From NCBI GenBank assembly GCA_016342345.1, contig JAEINO010000011.1, forward strand, positions 1-64,000: 64,000 nt of DNA, in the 5' to 3' direction. The stretch is from Pseudodesulfovibrio sp. (GTDB lineage Bacteria > Desulfobacterota > Desulfovibrionia > Desulfovibrionales > Desulfovibrionaceae). A model generated the notes under the pieces. That model saw only the letters and a program-made list of their open reading frames with translations. It made no database searches and was not told where the DNA came from. Shown here one piece after another: positions 37,023 through 46,579 of this stretch; position 1 is the stretch's first letter; each line of letters starts with the position of its first letter. The position numbers were made by a program, and so were the translations under genes.

Positions 37023-37094
37023 TATTAAGTCCTTAAATCAGGGGAAGAAATGAAGCAAGGTAACGGACCATTGGAAATTATCGTTTGCAACCGG

Positions 37095-38159
37095 CTACTT
37101 CTCAATCCCGGCCTGTTCCTTCTTCCATTCCTTGACGACCTCGGGATTCGGTTCGATCCAGTGCATATCGGTCTCGCGGGCAGGCGTAACCTTGACTTCC
37201 TCCACAACTTCACCGCGCCGGACAGAAACCCTGACCTGCTCACCAGAGGTTTCAGCATGTTTACGGGCCTTGGTGGCATAGGAAGCAACAAAAGCCGCAG
37301 CATCCTTCACCATATCCATTGCCCAGTCACCCGCCAAGGGACGCCCTATGGCAAGGGGGCCAGGAAAATCCTCCAGTCTGAACACGTAATCCGTTGACTC
37401 TATGCAACTTTCAATCTGATCATTATCTGCTGCCGTACGACCGAATGTCAACCAGTGCGCCCCAGTCCAATACTGTCGCCCGGCCCGGACCAGACTGAAA
37501 TCATTAAGCGTTGGACGAATACGATTCCGAAGCAATTGAACGAATCGGGCAGAACCATCCGACTCTGTCAGGCAACAGCCGCCTGCGGGAGTGGGAATTT
37601 CGGTAAAGCCATACTGTTCGGCCATGGCATACTGAGGTTTGCGGCCTCTGCCCCGCCAGTCATGCAGTCTTTCACGATCCACCAACCCGGACTCTTCCAT
37701 GGGAGTAGGCGGAAGATTCAGGGCGCACAGGGGACGAAGCAGGACATCACGAACATATGCCCGTTTGGTGATCAGGTTCAAGGCATCGGCACGTTGGCTC
37801 ATGGGTCGCTGCCCCACCACCTCGCCGGAAATGAGAAATTTGGCACCGTATTCCGGCAAGAGCTTCACTGCATGGGAAAGCATGATGATCTTGCAGTCGA
37901 TACACGGATTGAGCCATTTGCCAAACCCCTGGGACGGGCCATCCAGAATCATGTCCACGTATTCCTGCCGGATATCCACACCCACTACATCTAAATTATA
38001 GTGATCTTTCCAGAACGGGATCAATTCGGGCTTGCCGAAAAAAGGCGTGATGAAATGCAGACCAAGGACGGTCAAGCCCTGATCCATTATGGTCCGCATG
38101 GCCAGGATCGAATCCAGACCACCGGACAAGAGCGCAAGGGAATCATATTTCTGTGTCAT
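37095..38159 (-). CDS. PP-loop ATPase, tRNA 2-thiolation-like (MnmA/ThiI-related)
   Basis: 354 residues. The ATP-pyrophosphatase loop is LLSGGLDSILAM at residues 11-22. A NPCIDCKIIM motif (about 83) matches the Cys pair used by tRNA-thiolating enzymes, and a second cluster GGCCLTE is near 200. The C-terminal 100 residues are a separate module of uncertain function. Close relatives in Desulfovibrio are annotated as 2-thiouridine tRNA enzymes. Shorter and more divergent than MnmA, so it may modify a different position or act in another sulfur-transfer reaction. Reaction is inference; the PP-loop fold is clear. Confidence 0.7.
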   Translation of the reverse strand: MTQKYDSLALLSGGLDSILAMRTIMDQGLTVLGLHFITPFFGKPELIPFWKDHYNLDVVGVDIRQEYVDMILDGPSQGFGKWLNPCIDCKIIMLSHAVKLLPEYGAKFLISGEVVGQRPMSQRADALNLITKRAYVRDVLLRPLCALNLPPTPMEESGLVDRERLHDWRGRGRKPQYAMAEQYGFTEIPTPAGGCCLTESDGSARFVQLLRNRIRPTLNDFSLVRAGRQYWTGAHWLTFGRTAADNDQIESCIESTDYVFRLEDFPGPLAIGRPLAGDWAMDMVKDAAAFVASYATKARKHAETSGEQVRVSVRRGEVVEEVKVTPARETDMHWIEPNPEVVKEWKKEQAGIEK

Positions 38160-38315
38160 GGGTGCGACCCTTATTTGAGAATTGAACGAAGGGCAAGCCC
38201 CAGATGACCGCCATGCAGACTGATGGAGAATAATGCAAAAAATCTCGGAGACGATGGATTAACCGTGTGCAGTGTGGTATGTGTTTCCTTATAAAAAGGA
38301 CAAGGAACCGGACAC

Positions 38316-38729
38316 ATGAAAAAAATACCGTGGAATCAGGATCTGCACATGGGCATCACATTCATTGATGATCATCACAGAAAATTGATTCACATTGCCA
38401 ATGAGTTCATCGATGCCGCAAACAGGGGACACAGACCCAGAACCCTGACACATCTCATGAAACAACTCCGGGAACACACCGTCTCCCATTTAGAGACCGA
38501 AGAAACCATCATGACTTCTGTACGATATGACAAAAGATCAATTCATGTATTGAAAAATGAACGGCTCAAGGTTGTCATGAAAGGATTCCACAAGCGTCTC
38601 TGTAAAGCCGAAGAGGTGACCGTCAAGGACATACAATTCTTGAAAAAGTCACTCCTTCATCACATCAAGGATTCAAACCATGCAATGAACAAAAGCATGG
38701 AACTGCTCGACACGAAAAAAATACGATAA
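38316..38729 (+). CDS. Hemerythrin-like protein with two iron ligands replaced
   Basis: 137 residues of the bacteriohemerythrin fold: WNQDLHMGITFIDDHHRKLIH, LREHTVSHLETEETIM and SLLHHIKDSNHAM. Compared with the neighbouring paralogue and canonical proteins, the HxxxH pair reads IHVLKNERL, so the second His is Asn, and the bridging Asp five residues after the last His is also Asn. The His and Glu of helix B and the first His are retained. Binding of a normal diiron-oxo centre and O2 is therefore doubtful; it may bind one iron, another metal, or act as a regulator. It is 25 bp upstream of the canonical paralogue. Confidence 0.85.
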   Translation: MKKIPWNQDLHMGITFIDDHHRKLIHIANEFIDAANRGHRPRTLTHLMKQLREHTVSHLETEETIMTSVRYDKRSIHVLKNERLKVVMKGFHKRLCKAEEVTVKDIQFLKKSLLHHIKDSNHAMNKSMELLDTKKIR

Positions 38730-38754
38730 ACCTGCTGGATATGAGAGGCTACCC

Positions 38755-39201
38755 ATGGCCAAGATTAAATGGAATGAAGAACTCAACGTTGGTGTCGAAC
38801 AGGTCGACAACCAGCACAAGGAACTAATTCGCATTATCAATGGACTCATCAATGCCGTTGACCTCGGACGCGACAAGAAAACTCTTGAAAACGTACTCCA
38901 GAAACTCCGTGAATATACCGTCTTTCACTTCAACTCCGAAGAGGCGTTGATGGAAGAAGTCCGCTACAACAAACGCGGCGAACACATCAACGAACACGCA
39001 CGGCTCAAGAGAAGCATCAAGGATTTTCAACGGAACTTATATAAACATGAGACCCTGACCTCGGACATGGTACTCGAATTCATGAAAGAGTGGCTTCTGC
39101 ACCACATCCTGTCTTTCGACCGGGAACTTGCCCGGTTCATCCATGAACAGAAAGCAAAGGAAAACAAACCAAAACCGAAACAGGAAACAGCTTCCGAATA
39201 G
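38755..39201 (+). CDS. Bacteriohemerythrin
   Basis: 148 residues with all ligands: His in VEQVDNQHKEL, His and Glu in YTVFHFNSEEALM, the HxxxH pair in EHINEHARL, and His-x4-Asp in LLHHILSFDREL. This gives the seven-ligand diiron site that reversibly binds O2. In anaerobic sulfate reducers such proteins store, scavenge or sense oxygen. The C-terminus is extended by a lysine- and proline-rich tail (KENKPKPKQE). Likely co-transcribed with the degenerate paralogue. Confidence 0.95.
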   Translation: MAKIKWNEELNVGVEQVDNQHKELIRIINGLINAVDLGRDKKTLENVLQKLREYTVFHFNSEEALMEEVRYNKRGEHINEHARLKRSIKDFQRNLYKHETLTSDMVLEFMKEWLLHHILSFDRELARFIHEQKAKENKPKPKQETASE

Positions 39202-39410
39202 CCGGATTTAATGATCACATTCTCCTGCATTCCAGAATTTTTTATCATTTTCACATTAATCTCCTTGCGAAAGCCACAGCCCAACCATGCAAGCCACTGG
39301 AAAACCGGAACCTTTAACCTATATACATCACTGTTGCCCGCACAGCGCGTATCTGGTATCCAAGCGTGTTGCTCAATTGTTGCGGCCTGTAACTCCCGGA
39401 GGATGTATTC

Positions 39411-40478
39411 ATGGCACGAAAAGCCGTTGATCCAGATATTTTACGAAAAGAAGCACTCGGCACTGCCCTGACCAGCATTGAACGCAAGTTCGGCAAGGGT
39501 TCCATCATGCGATTGGATGGAGAAGCATCTCATACCATCCCGGCCATTCCCACAGGCTCCATTGGCCTTGACATGGCTATCGGTATTGGCGGCGTTCCAC
39601 GTGGTCGCGTCATCGAAATTTACGGCCCGGAGTCCTCCGGCAAGACAACCCTGGCCCTGCACATCATCGCCGAAGCACAGAAAGCTGGCGGCGATGCCGC
39701 ATTCATCGATGCAGAGCACGCTCTGGACCCGTCCTACGCAAAACGTCTCGGAGTCAAAACCGATGACCTGCTCATATCCCAGCCCGATTACGGCGAGCAG
39801 GCACTTGAAATAGCAGATCTTCTCGTTCGATCCGGCGCAGTTGACGTTGTGGTCATCGACTCCGTTGCCGCGCTCATCCCCCAGGCCGAACTGGAAGGCC
39901 AGATGGGCGAAACCCAGGTGGGCGGACAGGCACGCCTCATGTCACACGCGCTCAGAAAGCTGACCGGAACAATCCACAAGTCCAATTGTGTGGTCATCTT
40001 CATCAACCAGATTCGCATGAAGATCGGCATGACCGGCTACGGCAACCCGGAAACGACATCCGGTGGCAACGCACTGAAATTCTACGCCTCCATACGCCTT
40101 GATATCCGCCGCATCCAGACCCTGAAGGACAAGGAGGAATCCTACGGTATCCGCGCCCGCATAAAGGTCGTCAAAAACAAGGTAGCCCCGCCGTTCCGGC
40201 AGGCACTTGTGGACATCATCTACGGTCAGGGCGTCAGCCGCATGGGCGAACTCATCGACATGGGCGAAGAACACGGCATCATAGAAAAATCCGGTTCCTG
40301 GTATGCTTACGGCTCGGAAAAACTCGGCCAGGGCAAGGAAAATGTCCGCCAATTGTTGCAGGACAACCCAGACATTGCCGCGGCCATAGAAGAAAAACTC
40401 ATGATCCATCTCGGTTTCCGCGATGCTCCGGTGGAAGATGCCATAAACGCCGGAATAGCCAAGGACATCGACGAATAG
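39411..40478 (+). CDS. recA: Recombinase RecA
   Basis: 355 residues. Walker A is [13 protein letters not shown] near residue 69, Walker [15 protein letters not shown], followed by the DNA-binding L1/L2 loops ([10 protein letters not shown] and [30 protein letters not shown]). ATP-dependent strand exchange and co-protease for LexA/CI-type repressors, such as the S24 protein at 29438-30100. CCCGGAGGATG precedes the ATG. No obvious SOS box could be assigned by eye upstream. Ends in a GC-rich hairpin before alaS. Confidence 0.98.
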   Translation: MARKAVDPDILRKEALGTALTSIERKFGKGSIMRLDGEASHTIPAIPTGSIGLDMAIGIGGVPRGRVIEIYGPESSGKTTLALHIIAEAQKAGGDAAFIDAEHALDPSYAKRLGVKTDDLLISQPDYGEQALEIADLLVRSGAVDVVVIDSVAALIPQAELEGQMGETQVGGQARLMSHALRKLTGTIHKSNCVVIFINQIRMKIGMTGYGNPETTSGGNALKFYASIRLDIRRIQTLKDKEESYGIRARIKVVKNKVAPPFRQALVDIIYGQGVSRMGELIDMGEEHGIIEKSGSWYAYGSEKLGQGKENVRQLLQDNPDIAAAIEEKLMIHLGFRDAPVEDAINAGIAKDIDE

Positions 40479-40497
40479 AACGTTTTTATTACCCAAA

Positions 40498-40530
40498 TGA
40501 AACGCCTCGGCCCCATACCGGGGCGTTTCA
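40498..40530 (+). terminator. Hairpin between recA and alaS
   Basis: TGAAACGCCTCGG (40498-40510) / CCGGGGCGTTTCA (40518-40530), 13 bp with one T-G pair and a 7-nt loop, without a clear T-run. Could be a weak terminator or attenuator before alaS. Confidence 0.55.
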
Positions 40531-40566
40531 TCGTCTTATGTACATTTTTCTGGAGAAAACCGAACG

Positions 40567-43209
40567 ATGAAAGCCGCTGAAATCCGCAGAAGATTCCTTG
40601 AATTCTTCGAAAAAAACAACCACGCCATTGTGGAGTCTTCGCCCCTGACCCCCAAGGACGACCCATCCCTGCTCTTCACCAACGCAGGGATGGTCCAGTT
40701 CAAGAAACTCTTTCTGGGACAGGAAAGACGCGACTACAACCGCGCCACCACCTCGCAGAAATGTTTGCGCGTGGGCGGCAAACACAATGATCTGGAGAAT
40801 GTTGGTCGTACCGCACGGCACCACACATTCTTCGAGATGCTCGGAAACTTCTCGTTCGGCGACTACTTCAAGGAAGACGCCATCAAGTTCTGCTGGGAAT
40901 TCCTGACCGAAGAACTGAAGCTCGAAAAAGACCGCCTCTATATTACTATTTATAAAGACGACGACGAAGCGGGCGAATTGTGGCAAAAAATCACGGGAAT
41001 TTCTGAGGATCGCATCTATCGCCTCGGCGACAAGGACAACTTCTGGTCCATGGGTGACACCGGCCCATGTGGCCCCTGCTCCGAGATTCACTACGATCAG
41101 GGCGAACACGTTGGTTGCGGCCCGAATTGCGGCATCGGCAAATGTGACTGCGACCGCTACCTTGAAATCTGGAACCTCGTGTTCATGCAGTATGACCAGG
41201 CCGAGGACGGGACCCGTACGAACCTGCCTCGCCCCTCCATCGACACAGGCATGGGACTGGAACGTATCGCTGCCGTGGTTCAGGGCGTCAGCTCCAACTA
41301 CGAGACCGACCTATTCCAGTCCATCATCAAGTATACAGCTGATCTCGCGGGCGTGAAATACCGCGACAACGAGGAAATCGATACCGCGCTCCAGGTCATA
41401 GCCGACCACAGTCGCGCCATTGCCTTCCTGATTCCAGACCAGGTCCTTCCCTCCAACGAGGGTCGGGGCTACATCCTGCGCCGCCTCATCCGCCGGGCCT
41501 ATCGCTTCGGAAAACTCATGGGGCTGACCGATTCCTTTCTTTGGAAAACGGCAAGCAAGGTTGTGGACGACATGGGCGACCATTACGCCGAACTGAAAGA
41601 GTCCAGGGACTTCATGATTGAAGTTGTTCAGGGAGAGGAAGAAGGCTTTGCCAAGACTCTGGACAAGGGCCTTGAAATGCTCGAAGGCGAACTGGCCGAA
41701 CTCAAGAAGATCGGAGTTTCCAACGTTCCCGGAGACACCACCTTCAAACTCTACGACACATACGGATTTCCCATCGACATCGTCCGTGACGTAGCCGAAA
41801 AACATGGCATGGGCGTTGACGAACAGGAATTCGACAAGCTCATGCTGGAACAGAAGACACGTTCCAAGGCCGCCTGGAAAGGGTCCGGCGACAAGGACGT
41901 GGCATCAATTTTCCAGACCCTGCTAGAGCAGGACATCACCTCCGAATTCACCGGCTACGAAATGATGGCCGACCAGTCCGAAATCGCCTATCTGCTGGAA
42001 CTTGACGGCACAGTGATTGAAACCCTCCCCGAAGGTGCAACCGGCTGGCTGGTTTCCAAGTCCACCGCCTTCTACGGAGAATCCGGCGGACAGCTTGGCG
42101 ATACCGGTGAGATAGCCTCATCTGCGGGCAAGGCAGTTGTCACGGACACGGTCAAGCCATCCCAGAATCTCACCGCGCACAAAGTCATGATCGCCGAAGG
42201 CGAAATGAAAACCGGCGACTCCGTATTCCTGAACGTGGACCGGGGGCAACGACTGGCCACAATGCGCAACCATACCGTCACCCACCTGATGCATGCCGCA
42301 TTGCAAAAGGTCTTGGGCGATCATGCCAAACAGGCTGGTTCCCTGGTAGGCCCGAACCGCTTGCGCTTCGACTTCACGCATATCAAGAGATTATCCGCTG
42401 ATGAAATCGCGCAGGTCGAAGTTCTGGTAAATCAGAGCATACTCGACGCCATCCCGGTCACCCGCGAAGTCATGACCATCGAACAGGCCAAAGGCAAAGG
42501 CGCAACCGCACTGTTCGGCGAGAAATATGGCAACACTGTTTCGATCATCGAAGTCCCGGGCGTATCCATGGAATTTTGTGGAGGAACGCACTTGGACAAC
42601 ACCGGAATCGCAGGTTCCTTTATCATTACCAGCGAAGCTGGCGTGGCTGCTGGTATCCGCCGCATCGAAGCTGCCACCGGTGGCAACGCCACTCAATATC
42701 TCAATGAACGCCGCTTGGCTGTGACCGAAGCCGGCGCCATGCTCAAGGCCCAACCCGCTGAACTGCCCGTCAAGATCAAGGCGTTGCAGCAGCAGGTCAA
42801 GGACATGACCAGGGAAATGAAATCCCTTCAGGCCAAACTCGCGTCCGGCGCAGGCCGTGACATGATGAGCGACATGGAAGAAATCAACGGCGTAAAAGTA
42901 CTGGCCGTTGAACTTGAAGCACCAAACATGGATGTCATGCTCGAACAAATGGACGCACTGCGTTCCAAGATCGAATCGGGCATCATCTGTCTGGTGGCAG
43001 GACACGAGGATGGCAAGGTGTCAGTAGCCCTGTCAGTGACCAAGGACCTGCATGGCCGCTACAAGGCAGGCGATCTGATCAAACCCGTTGCCGGAGAAGT
43101 CGGCGGCGGAGGTGGTGGACGCCCGGACATGGCCCGCGCTGGCGGAACAAACGCTTCCGGCATCCCCAATGCCCTTGCAAAGCTCAAGGAACTTGTCAAA
43201 ACAGCTTAG
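40567..43209 (+). CDS. alaS: Alanyl-tRNA synthetase
   Basis: 880 residues, full length. Class II catalytic core at the N-terminus ([14 protein letters not shown], then [21 protein letters not shown] with the motif 1/2 region and DTGMGLERI motif 3). The editing domain contains the [11 protein letters not shown] zinc-binding HxxxH and [11 protein letters not shown] coiled C-terminal C-Ala domain has a glycine-rich [17 protein letters not shown] segment. Charges tRNA-Ala and clears misacylated Ser/Gly. Two extra Cys-rich inserts ([15 protein letters not shown] at about 195) are known in many bacterial AlaRS. Confidence 0.97.
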   Translation: MKAAEIRRRFLEFFEKNNHAIVESSPLTPKDDPSLLFTNAGMVQFKKLFLGQERRDYNRATTSQKCLRVGGKHNDLENVGRTARHHTFFEMLGNFSFGDYFKEDAIKFCWEFLTEELKLEKDRLYITIYKDDDEAGELWQKITGISEDRIYRLGDKDNFWSMGDTGPCGPCSEIHYDQGEHVGCGPNCGIGKCDCDRYLEIWNLVFMQYDQAEDGTRTNLPRPSIDTGMGLERIAAVVQGVSSNYETDLFQSIIKYTADLAGVKYRDNEEIDTALQVIADHSRAIAFLIPDQVLPSNEGRGYILRRLIRRAYRFGKLMGLTDSFLWKTASKVVDDMGDHYAELKESRDFMIEVVQGEEEGFAKTLDKGLEMLEGELAELKKIGVSNVPGDTTFKLYDTYGFPIDIVRDVAEKHGMGVDEQEFDKLMLEQKTRSKAAWKGSGDKDVASIFQTLLEQDITSEFTGYEMMADQSEIAYLLELDGTVIETLPEGATGWLVSKSTAFYGESGGQLGDTGEIASSAGKAVVTDTVKPSQNLTAHKVMIAEGEMKTGDSVFLNVDRGQRLATMRNHTVTHLMHAALQKVLGDHAKQAGSLVGPNRLRFDFTHIKRLSADEIAQVEVLVNQSILDAIPVTREVMTIEQAKGKGATALFGEKYGNTVSIIEVPGVSMEFCGGTHLDNTGIAGSFIITSEAGVAAGIRRIEAATGGNATQYLNERRLAVTEAGAMLKAQPAELPVKIKALQQQVKDMTREMKSLQAKLASGAGRDMMSDMEEINGVKVLAVELEAPNMDVMLEQMDALRSKIESGIICLVAGHEDGKVSVALSVTKDLHGRYKAGDLIKPVAGEVGGGGGGRPDMARAGGTNASGIPNALAKLKELVKTA

Positions 43210-43251
43210 CCACGCTGTTACAGTGTAAAACAGTATACGAATGCAAGGCAT
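43210..43251. other. Short spacer after alaS
   Basis: Contains TTACAG and TATACG-like boxes with poor spacing; could carry the promoter of the RNA candidate just downstream. No gene. Confidence 0.3.
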
Positions 43252-43435
43252 GAGATAAAGACAAGACCGGAGCGCAGTCCCATTCGTGAGGGGGTGACTT
43301 TATCGAAGCCGCCCCAACGACCGTGCATTTACCGACACTGTAAGAAAAGAGCTTGTGGCCGGATGATTTTTTGTGTATCAACGGTCTCCCGGTTGCGGCC
43401 ACCGACATTTCAAGAGCGCCCCGTTACAGCGTCTC
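43252..43435 (+). ncRNA. Candidate structured RNA, 6S-like dimensions
   Basis: 184 nt of GC-rich sequence with no ORF between alaS and rplM. Ends pair: GAGA (43252) with TCTC (43432), and GGAGCGC (43269-43275) with GCGCCCC (43416-43422, one mismatch). Inside, GTGGCCG (43355-43361) pairs perfectly with CGGCCAC (43396-43402), and GGGG / CCCC arms flank TGACTTTATCGAAGCC. A long rod closed end-to-end at about 184 nt is the shape of 6S RNA, but I cannot match its conserved bubble by eye; an L13-S9 leader or other RNA is possible. Confidence 0.35.
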
Positions 43436-43488
43436 TGAGAATCTAGGCGGTCTGATCGCGTGAATATTAATAATACGACGCATGAGGG

Positions 43489-43517
43489 TTGACAGACGGA
43501 CTCAAAGTCCGTAAAAG
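43489..43517 (+). promoter_or_regulatory. Candidate rplM-rpsI promoter with internal palindrome
   Basis: TTGACA (43489-43494), a 17-bp spacer and TAAAAG (43512-43517). The spacer holds the palindrome ACGGACT-CAA-AGTCCGT (43496-43512), a possible operator or RNA hairpin controlling the ribosomal protein pair. Confidence 0.45.
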
Positions 43518-43550
43518 TCCCCTTCTCAGTTTGCGCAAGGAGCATTTATC

Positions 43551-43979
43551 ATGAAGACATATAGCCCGAAGCCGGAAGACGCGAACCGCGAATGGTTCAT
43601 CGTCGATGCCACAGACAAGATCCTTGGCCGTTTGGCCACAGAGATCACTGTTCGTCTGCGTGGCAAACACAAGCCTGAATTCGCCCCTCACATGGACATG
43701 GGTGACTTTATCGTCGTTATCAACGCCGAAAAGATCAAGGTAACCGGCCAGAAGCTCGACAAAAAGATTTACTACAAGCACACCAACCATCCCGGCGGTC
43801 TGAAACAAAAGACTCTGCGCGAAATGTTGGAAAGAAAGCCTGAAAACGTCATTACTGCCGCAGTCAAAGGCATGCTGCCCAAGAACCGCCTGTCCGCACA
43901 GCTTCTCAAAAAGGTGAAGGTATATGCCGGTTCCGAGCACCCGCACGCAGCCCAGGCTCCCAAAACTCTGGATATTTAA
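43551..43979 (+). CDS. rplM: 50S ribosomal protein L13
   Basis: 142 residues, standard length. The L13 pattern is clear: [29 protein letters not shown], then [16 protein letters not shown] and [18 protein letters not shown]. Early-assembly large-subunit protein that binds 23S rRNA. GCAAGGAGCATTTATC precedes the ATG. Followed 12 bp later by rpsI in the usual operon. Confidence 0.98.
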   Translation: MKTYSPKPEDANREWFIVDATDKILGRLATEITVRLRGKHKPEFAPHMDMGDFIVVINAEKIKVTGQKLDKKIYYKHTNHPGGLKQKTLREMLERKPENVITAAVKGMLPKNRLSAQLLKKVKVYAGSEHPHAAQAPKTLDI

Positions 43980-43991
43980 TCGGGGATTATC

Positions 43992-44381
43992 ATGAGCGAT
44001 TTTACTTACAGCACTGGTAAAAGAAAGAACGCCATCTCCCGTACCCGCCTTTACGCTGGTACCGGGCAGATCACCGTTAACGGTCGTCCCTTTGAGGACT
44101 ACTTCCCCCGCAAGACCCTGCAAATGGTCGTGCAGCAGCCCCTGAAGCTGGTCAAGATGCTCGACAAGTACGACATCAAGGCCACCTGTACAGGCGGCGG
44201 CGTATCAGGTCAGGCCGAGGCACTGCGCCACGGCATTTCCCGCGCCCTCTGCGAAATCTATCCTGACCTTCGCGCCATTCTCAAGCCCGCCGGTCTCCTG
44301 ACCCGCGATGCTCGTAAGAAAGAGCGTAAAAAGTACGGTCTCCGCGGCGCACGCGCCAGCTTCCAGTTCTCCAAGCGTTAA
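43992..44381 (+). CDS. rpsI: 30S ribosomal protein S9
   Basis: 129 residues with the characteristic GKRKNAISRTRLYAGTG start and C-terminal KYGLRGARASFQFSKR tail, whose last Arg contacts the P-site tRNA. Small-subunit head protein. Directly after rplM and closed by a strong terminator. Confidence 0.98.
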   Translation: MSDFTYSTGKRKNAISRTRLYAGTGQITVNGRPFEDYFPRKTLQMVVQQPLKLVKMLDKYDIKATCTGGGVSGQAEALRHGISRALCEIYPDLRAILKPAGLLTRDARKKERKKYGLRGARASFQFSKR

Positions 44382-44410
44382 GCCGAGACCCTGGAACAGA
44401 CAGACTCTAC

Positions 44411-44440
44411 AGGTCGGTACCGAAAGGTGCCGACCTTTTT
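44411..44440 (+). terminator. Terminator of rplM-rpsI
   Basis: AGGTCGGTACC-GAAA-GGTGCCGACCT with a GAAA tetraloop and five T. The rest of 44441-44658 shows no gene. Confidence 0.92.
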
Positions 44441-44658
44441 CCGTTCATTTTTCATTGCTACCCGGCATGCGGCAATTCGAAACAAATGTAGTACGACAAT
44501 TATGATTTTGTATCCCACGCTGGATTCCTGCGTAGAACTCGTACAGGAATGATTGTGATCTCAAACAGCACTCCCCTAAGAAGATTCATTCCTTCCTGAG
44601 ATTATAAAAGTAGAATCCCCTCTTGCCCTTAGCCCATCTATTCCGCTATATCCTCCCT

Positions 44659-45921
44659 ATGTCGTCAAAAAAGAAACCCCAGCCACGAATGCTTTTCGCT
44701 TCAAAAGATGGCGAAATCTACGATCACCCCGATTTACTACTCATGTGCCGCAGAGGAGATGAATTCGGACTCCCCCGGCCGGATGAAATCACGCCACTTC
44801 CTCCCGAATCCGAGTTTTTCCTGTTACCGGGCCGACATGCCATGGGCTACAGTCAGGAAACAGGCCAGGCTGAAGTCATGGAAGATCTGGCTGTGGCAGC
44901 ATTTGCAAGTCCAGGCCATACGCTCACAGGCATTGCAGCCTACGAGACCGACGATGATGCCCCGACTCTGCCGCTGCTCTCCTACGGAGCCATTGGGTAT
45001 GCCAATGGAAGATTCTGGGTCTGCGCCAAGAAGGTGGATGAGGATAAGCGACAGATATTCAAACATATTCCACAAGAACGCATCGAAGCTGGCGCACACC
45101 AGCTCATCAATGAAATGCCGGAGAACCGACTCATCAATCATCTGGCTGGTTGTGCCCTGGCAAGCGGTTGCCCGGCAGCCAAAAATCTCGCGCTGGGCCG
45201 TTTCGAGTGTCCGCTTCCCACAGCCCAAGCATGTAACGCAGCCTGTGTTGGCTGCATTTCATATCAGCCCGAGGACTCCGGCTTTCCATCCCCGCAATGC
45301 AGGATAACCTTCACCCCCACTATCAAGGAAATCGTGGAGGTCATGCGTCGCCACGAATCCCGCGAACGCCGCCCCATATTTTCCTTCGGACAAGGGTGCG
45401 AAGGCGAGCCTCTGCTCGAAGCGGAGCTCATATGCGATGCCATCAAGGAATATAGGGCAGATGGAGGTACCGGCACAGTCAATATCAACACCAACGGCTC
45501 CAGACACCAAGTCATGCCAGCCATCAAGGTTGCAGGGGTCAACTCCATTCGGGTCAGCCTCAATTCTGCCCGCCCCGGACCGTATGAAGCATACTACCGC
45601 CCCAAAAGCTTTACCTTTGACGATGTGCGTGAAACCATTTCCAAAGCACACGATGTCGGGCTGCACGTCAGCCTCAATCTGCTTTACTTTCCCGGCATAA
45701 CCGACACCGAAGAAGAACTGGAAGCACTCATAGAACTCGGCGAGACCTGCAAATATGATTTTGTTCAGCTACGCAATCTCAACCTCGACCCGGAACTCTA
45801 TCTCAACCTCATGAGGCCCTTTGGTCACTCCCCCAGCATGGGATTCTTAAATTTCAAGAAACGCCTCAAAACAGCGCTGTCCTGGATTGAATACGGATAT
45901 TTCAATCCATACCTCGGATAA
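44659..45921 (+). CDS. Radical SAM protein
   Basis: 420 residues from ATG 44659; an in-frame TTG at 44623 would add 12. The 4Fe-4S motif is CNAACVGC (CxxxCxxC) near residue 195, followed by FSFGQGCEGEPLLEAE and VNINTNGS, characteristic of the AdoMet barrel. The first 190 residues form an unrecognised N-terminal domain (DHPDLLLMCRRGDEFGLP) ending in a small Cys cluster region. It is not MoaA, PqqE or a known maturase by these signs. The reaction is unknown. It stands alone, convergent with the rhodanese gene. Confidence 0.85.
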   Translation: MSSKKKPQPRMLFASKDGEIYDHPDLLLMCRRGDEFGLPRPDEITPLPPESEFFLLPGRHAMGYSQETGQAEVMEDLAVAAFASPGHTLTGIAAYETDDDAPTLPLLSYGAIGYANGRFWVCAKKVDEDKRQIFKHIPQERIEAGAHQLINEMPENRLINHLAGCALASGCPAAKNLALGRFECPLPTAQACNAACVGCISYQPEDSGFPSPQCRITFTPTIKEIVEVMRRHESRERRPIFSFGQGCEGEPLLEAELICDAIKEYRADGGTGTVNINTNGSRHQVMPAIKVAGVNSIRVSLNSARPGPYEAYYRPKSFTFDDVRETISKAHDVGLHVSLNLLYFPGITDTEEELEALIELGETCKYDFVQLRNLNLDPELYLNLMRPFGHSPSMGFLNFKKRLKTALSWIEYGYFNPYLG

Positions 45922-45951
45922 AACGCACACATTTTCCACACACCAAACAAA

Positions 45952-45980
45952 AAAAGACCATCAATAACTGGTGGTCTTTT
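45952..45980. terminator. Bidirectional terminator between radical SAM and rhodanese genes
   Basis: AAAAGACCA (45952-45960) / TGGTCTTTT (45972-45980), with flanking A and T tracts that suit both convergent genes. Confidence 0.85.
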
Positions 45981-45997
45981 CTTGTTTGGCCATAAAA

Positions 45998-46435
45998 CTA
46001 TTTCTCTTGCATCGGGTATCCACGTTCCACCCACTCGTCCCATCCGCCCTTGAGCGCGTAAACATCTGTCAATCCGGCCTTACCAAGCTGCAGTGCCACA
46101 CGGGCACTGGTATACTCATTGGGTCAGGCACAATACAGTACAAACGTCTTGTCTTCTGGAAGTTCTCCCACCCACGAGTCAACATCATTGTAGGCTTTAC
46201 GAACCGCATTCCTGATCATGATCTCGCTGCCCGTCCAGTCAGCACTGCGGCGCACATCGATTATCATGATATCCGGGGAATCAATCCTAGAAAGCAACTC
46301 ACTGGCTTCCATGCGCGGGACCTTGTCCCCAATGAATGCGGCTCCAGCCAGCGCCGATGTCACGACTTCCAGACAGCACGAGAACAGGATCAGGAACACA
46401 ATGGCTCCGCCGATAACACGCGTTTTACTTTTCAT
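45998..46435 (-). CDS. Membrane-anchored rhodanese, probable selenoprotein (in-frame UGA at codon 104)
   Basis: 145 residues if the TGA at 46124-46126 is read through. Before it: a membrane anchor (residues 7-30), MIIDVRRSADWTGSEI and VLYCA. After it, in the same frame: PNEYTSARVALQLGKAG, DVYALKGGWDEW and a normal TAG. Related rhodaneses have CxCPNE with Cys where the TGA sits, so UGA replaces a conserved Cys. Fifteen nt past the UGA a perfect hairpin AGTGCC-CGTGT-GGCACT (46108-46092) has a GU-containing loop, like a bacterial SECIS. AAGGAGAAGACTC precedes the ATG. A nonsense mutation is the alternative, but the intact downstream frame argues against it. No selA, selB or selC lies in the window. 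Confidence 0.78.
46092..46126 (-). promoter_or_regulatory. Candidate SECIS element
   Basis: UGA codon (46126-46124), 15-nt spacer, then stem AGTGCC / GGCACT closed by CGTGT. Apical loop 22-26 nt from the UGA and containing G-U fits bacterial SelB-binding hairpins. Confidence 0.6.
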
Positions 46436-46525
46436 GAGTCTTCTCCTTGAAATCTTCCTGAAAGATACTCTCAGATAACATCAAAAAGACTTGAAGCACT
46501 GTTATAATCCACTGGGACTCCCCAT

Positions 46526-46555
46526 AAAAAAACCCCGACTGCAATGCAATCGGGG
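46526..46555 (-). terminator. purM terminator
   Basis: On the reverse strand CCCCGA...TCGGGG with an inner TG/CA pair, followed by seven T. Confidence 0.85.
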
Positions 46556-46579
46556 CCTGAAGAATACGTTCGCAATTTC

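Noticed and set aside
39202-39410. SOS (LexA) box upstream of recA
   Set aside because: No convincing dyad could be identified by eye; the LexA motif of this group is not certain enough to force a match.
46124-46126. Nonsense mutation or pseudogene in the rhodanese gene
   Set aside because: The frame past the UGA keeps full rhodanese similarity and a proper stop, UGA falls on a conserved Cys position, and a SECIS-like stem follows. Selenocysteine is the better explanation.
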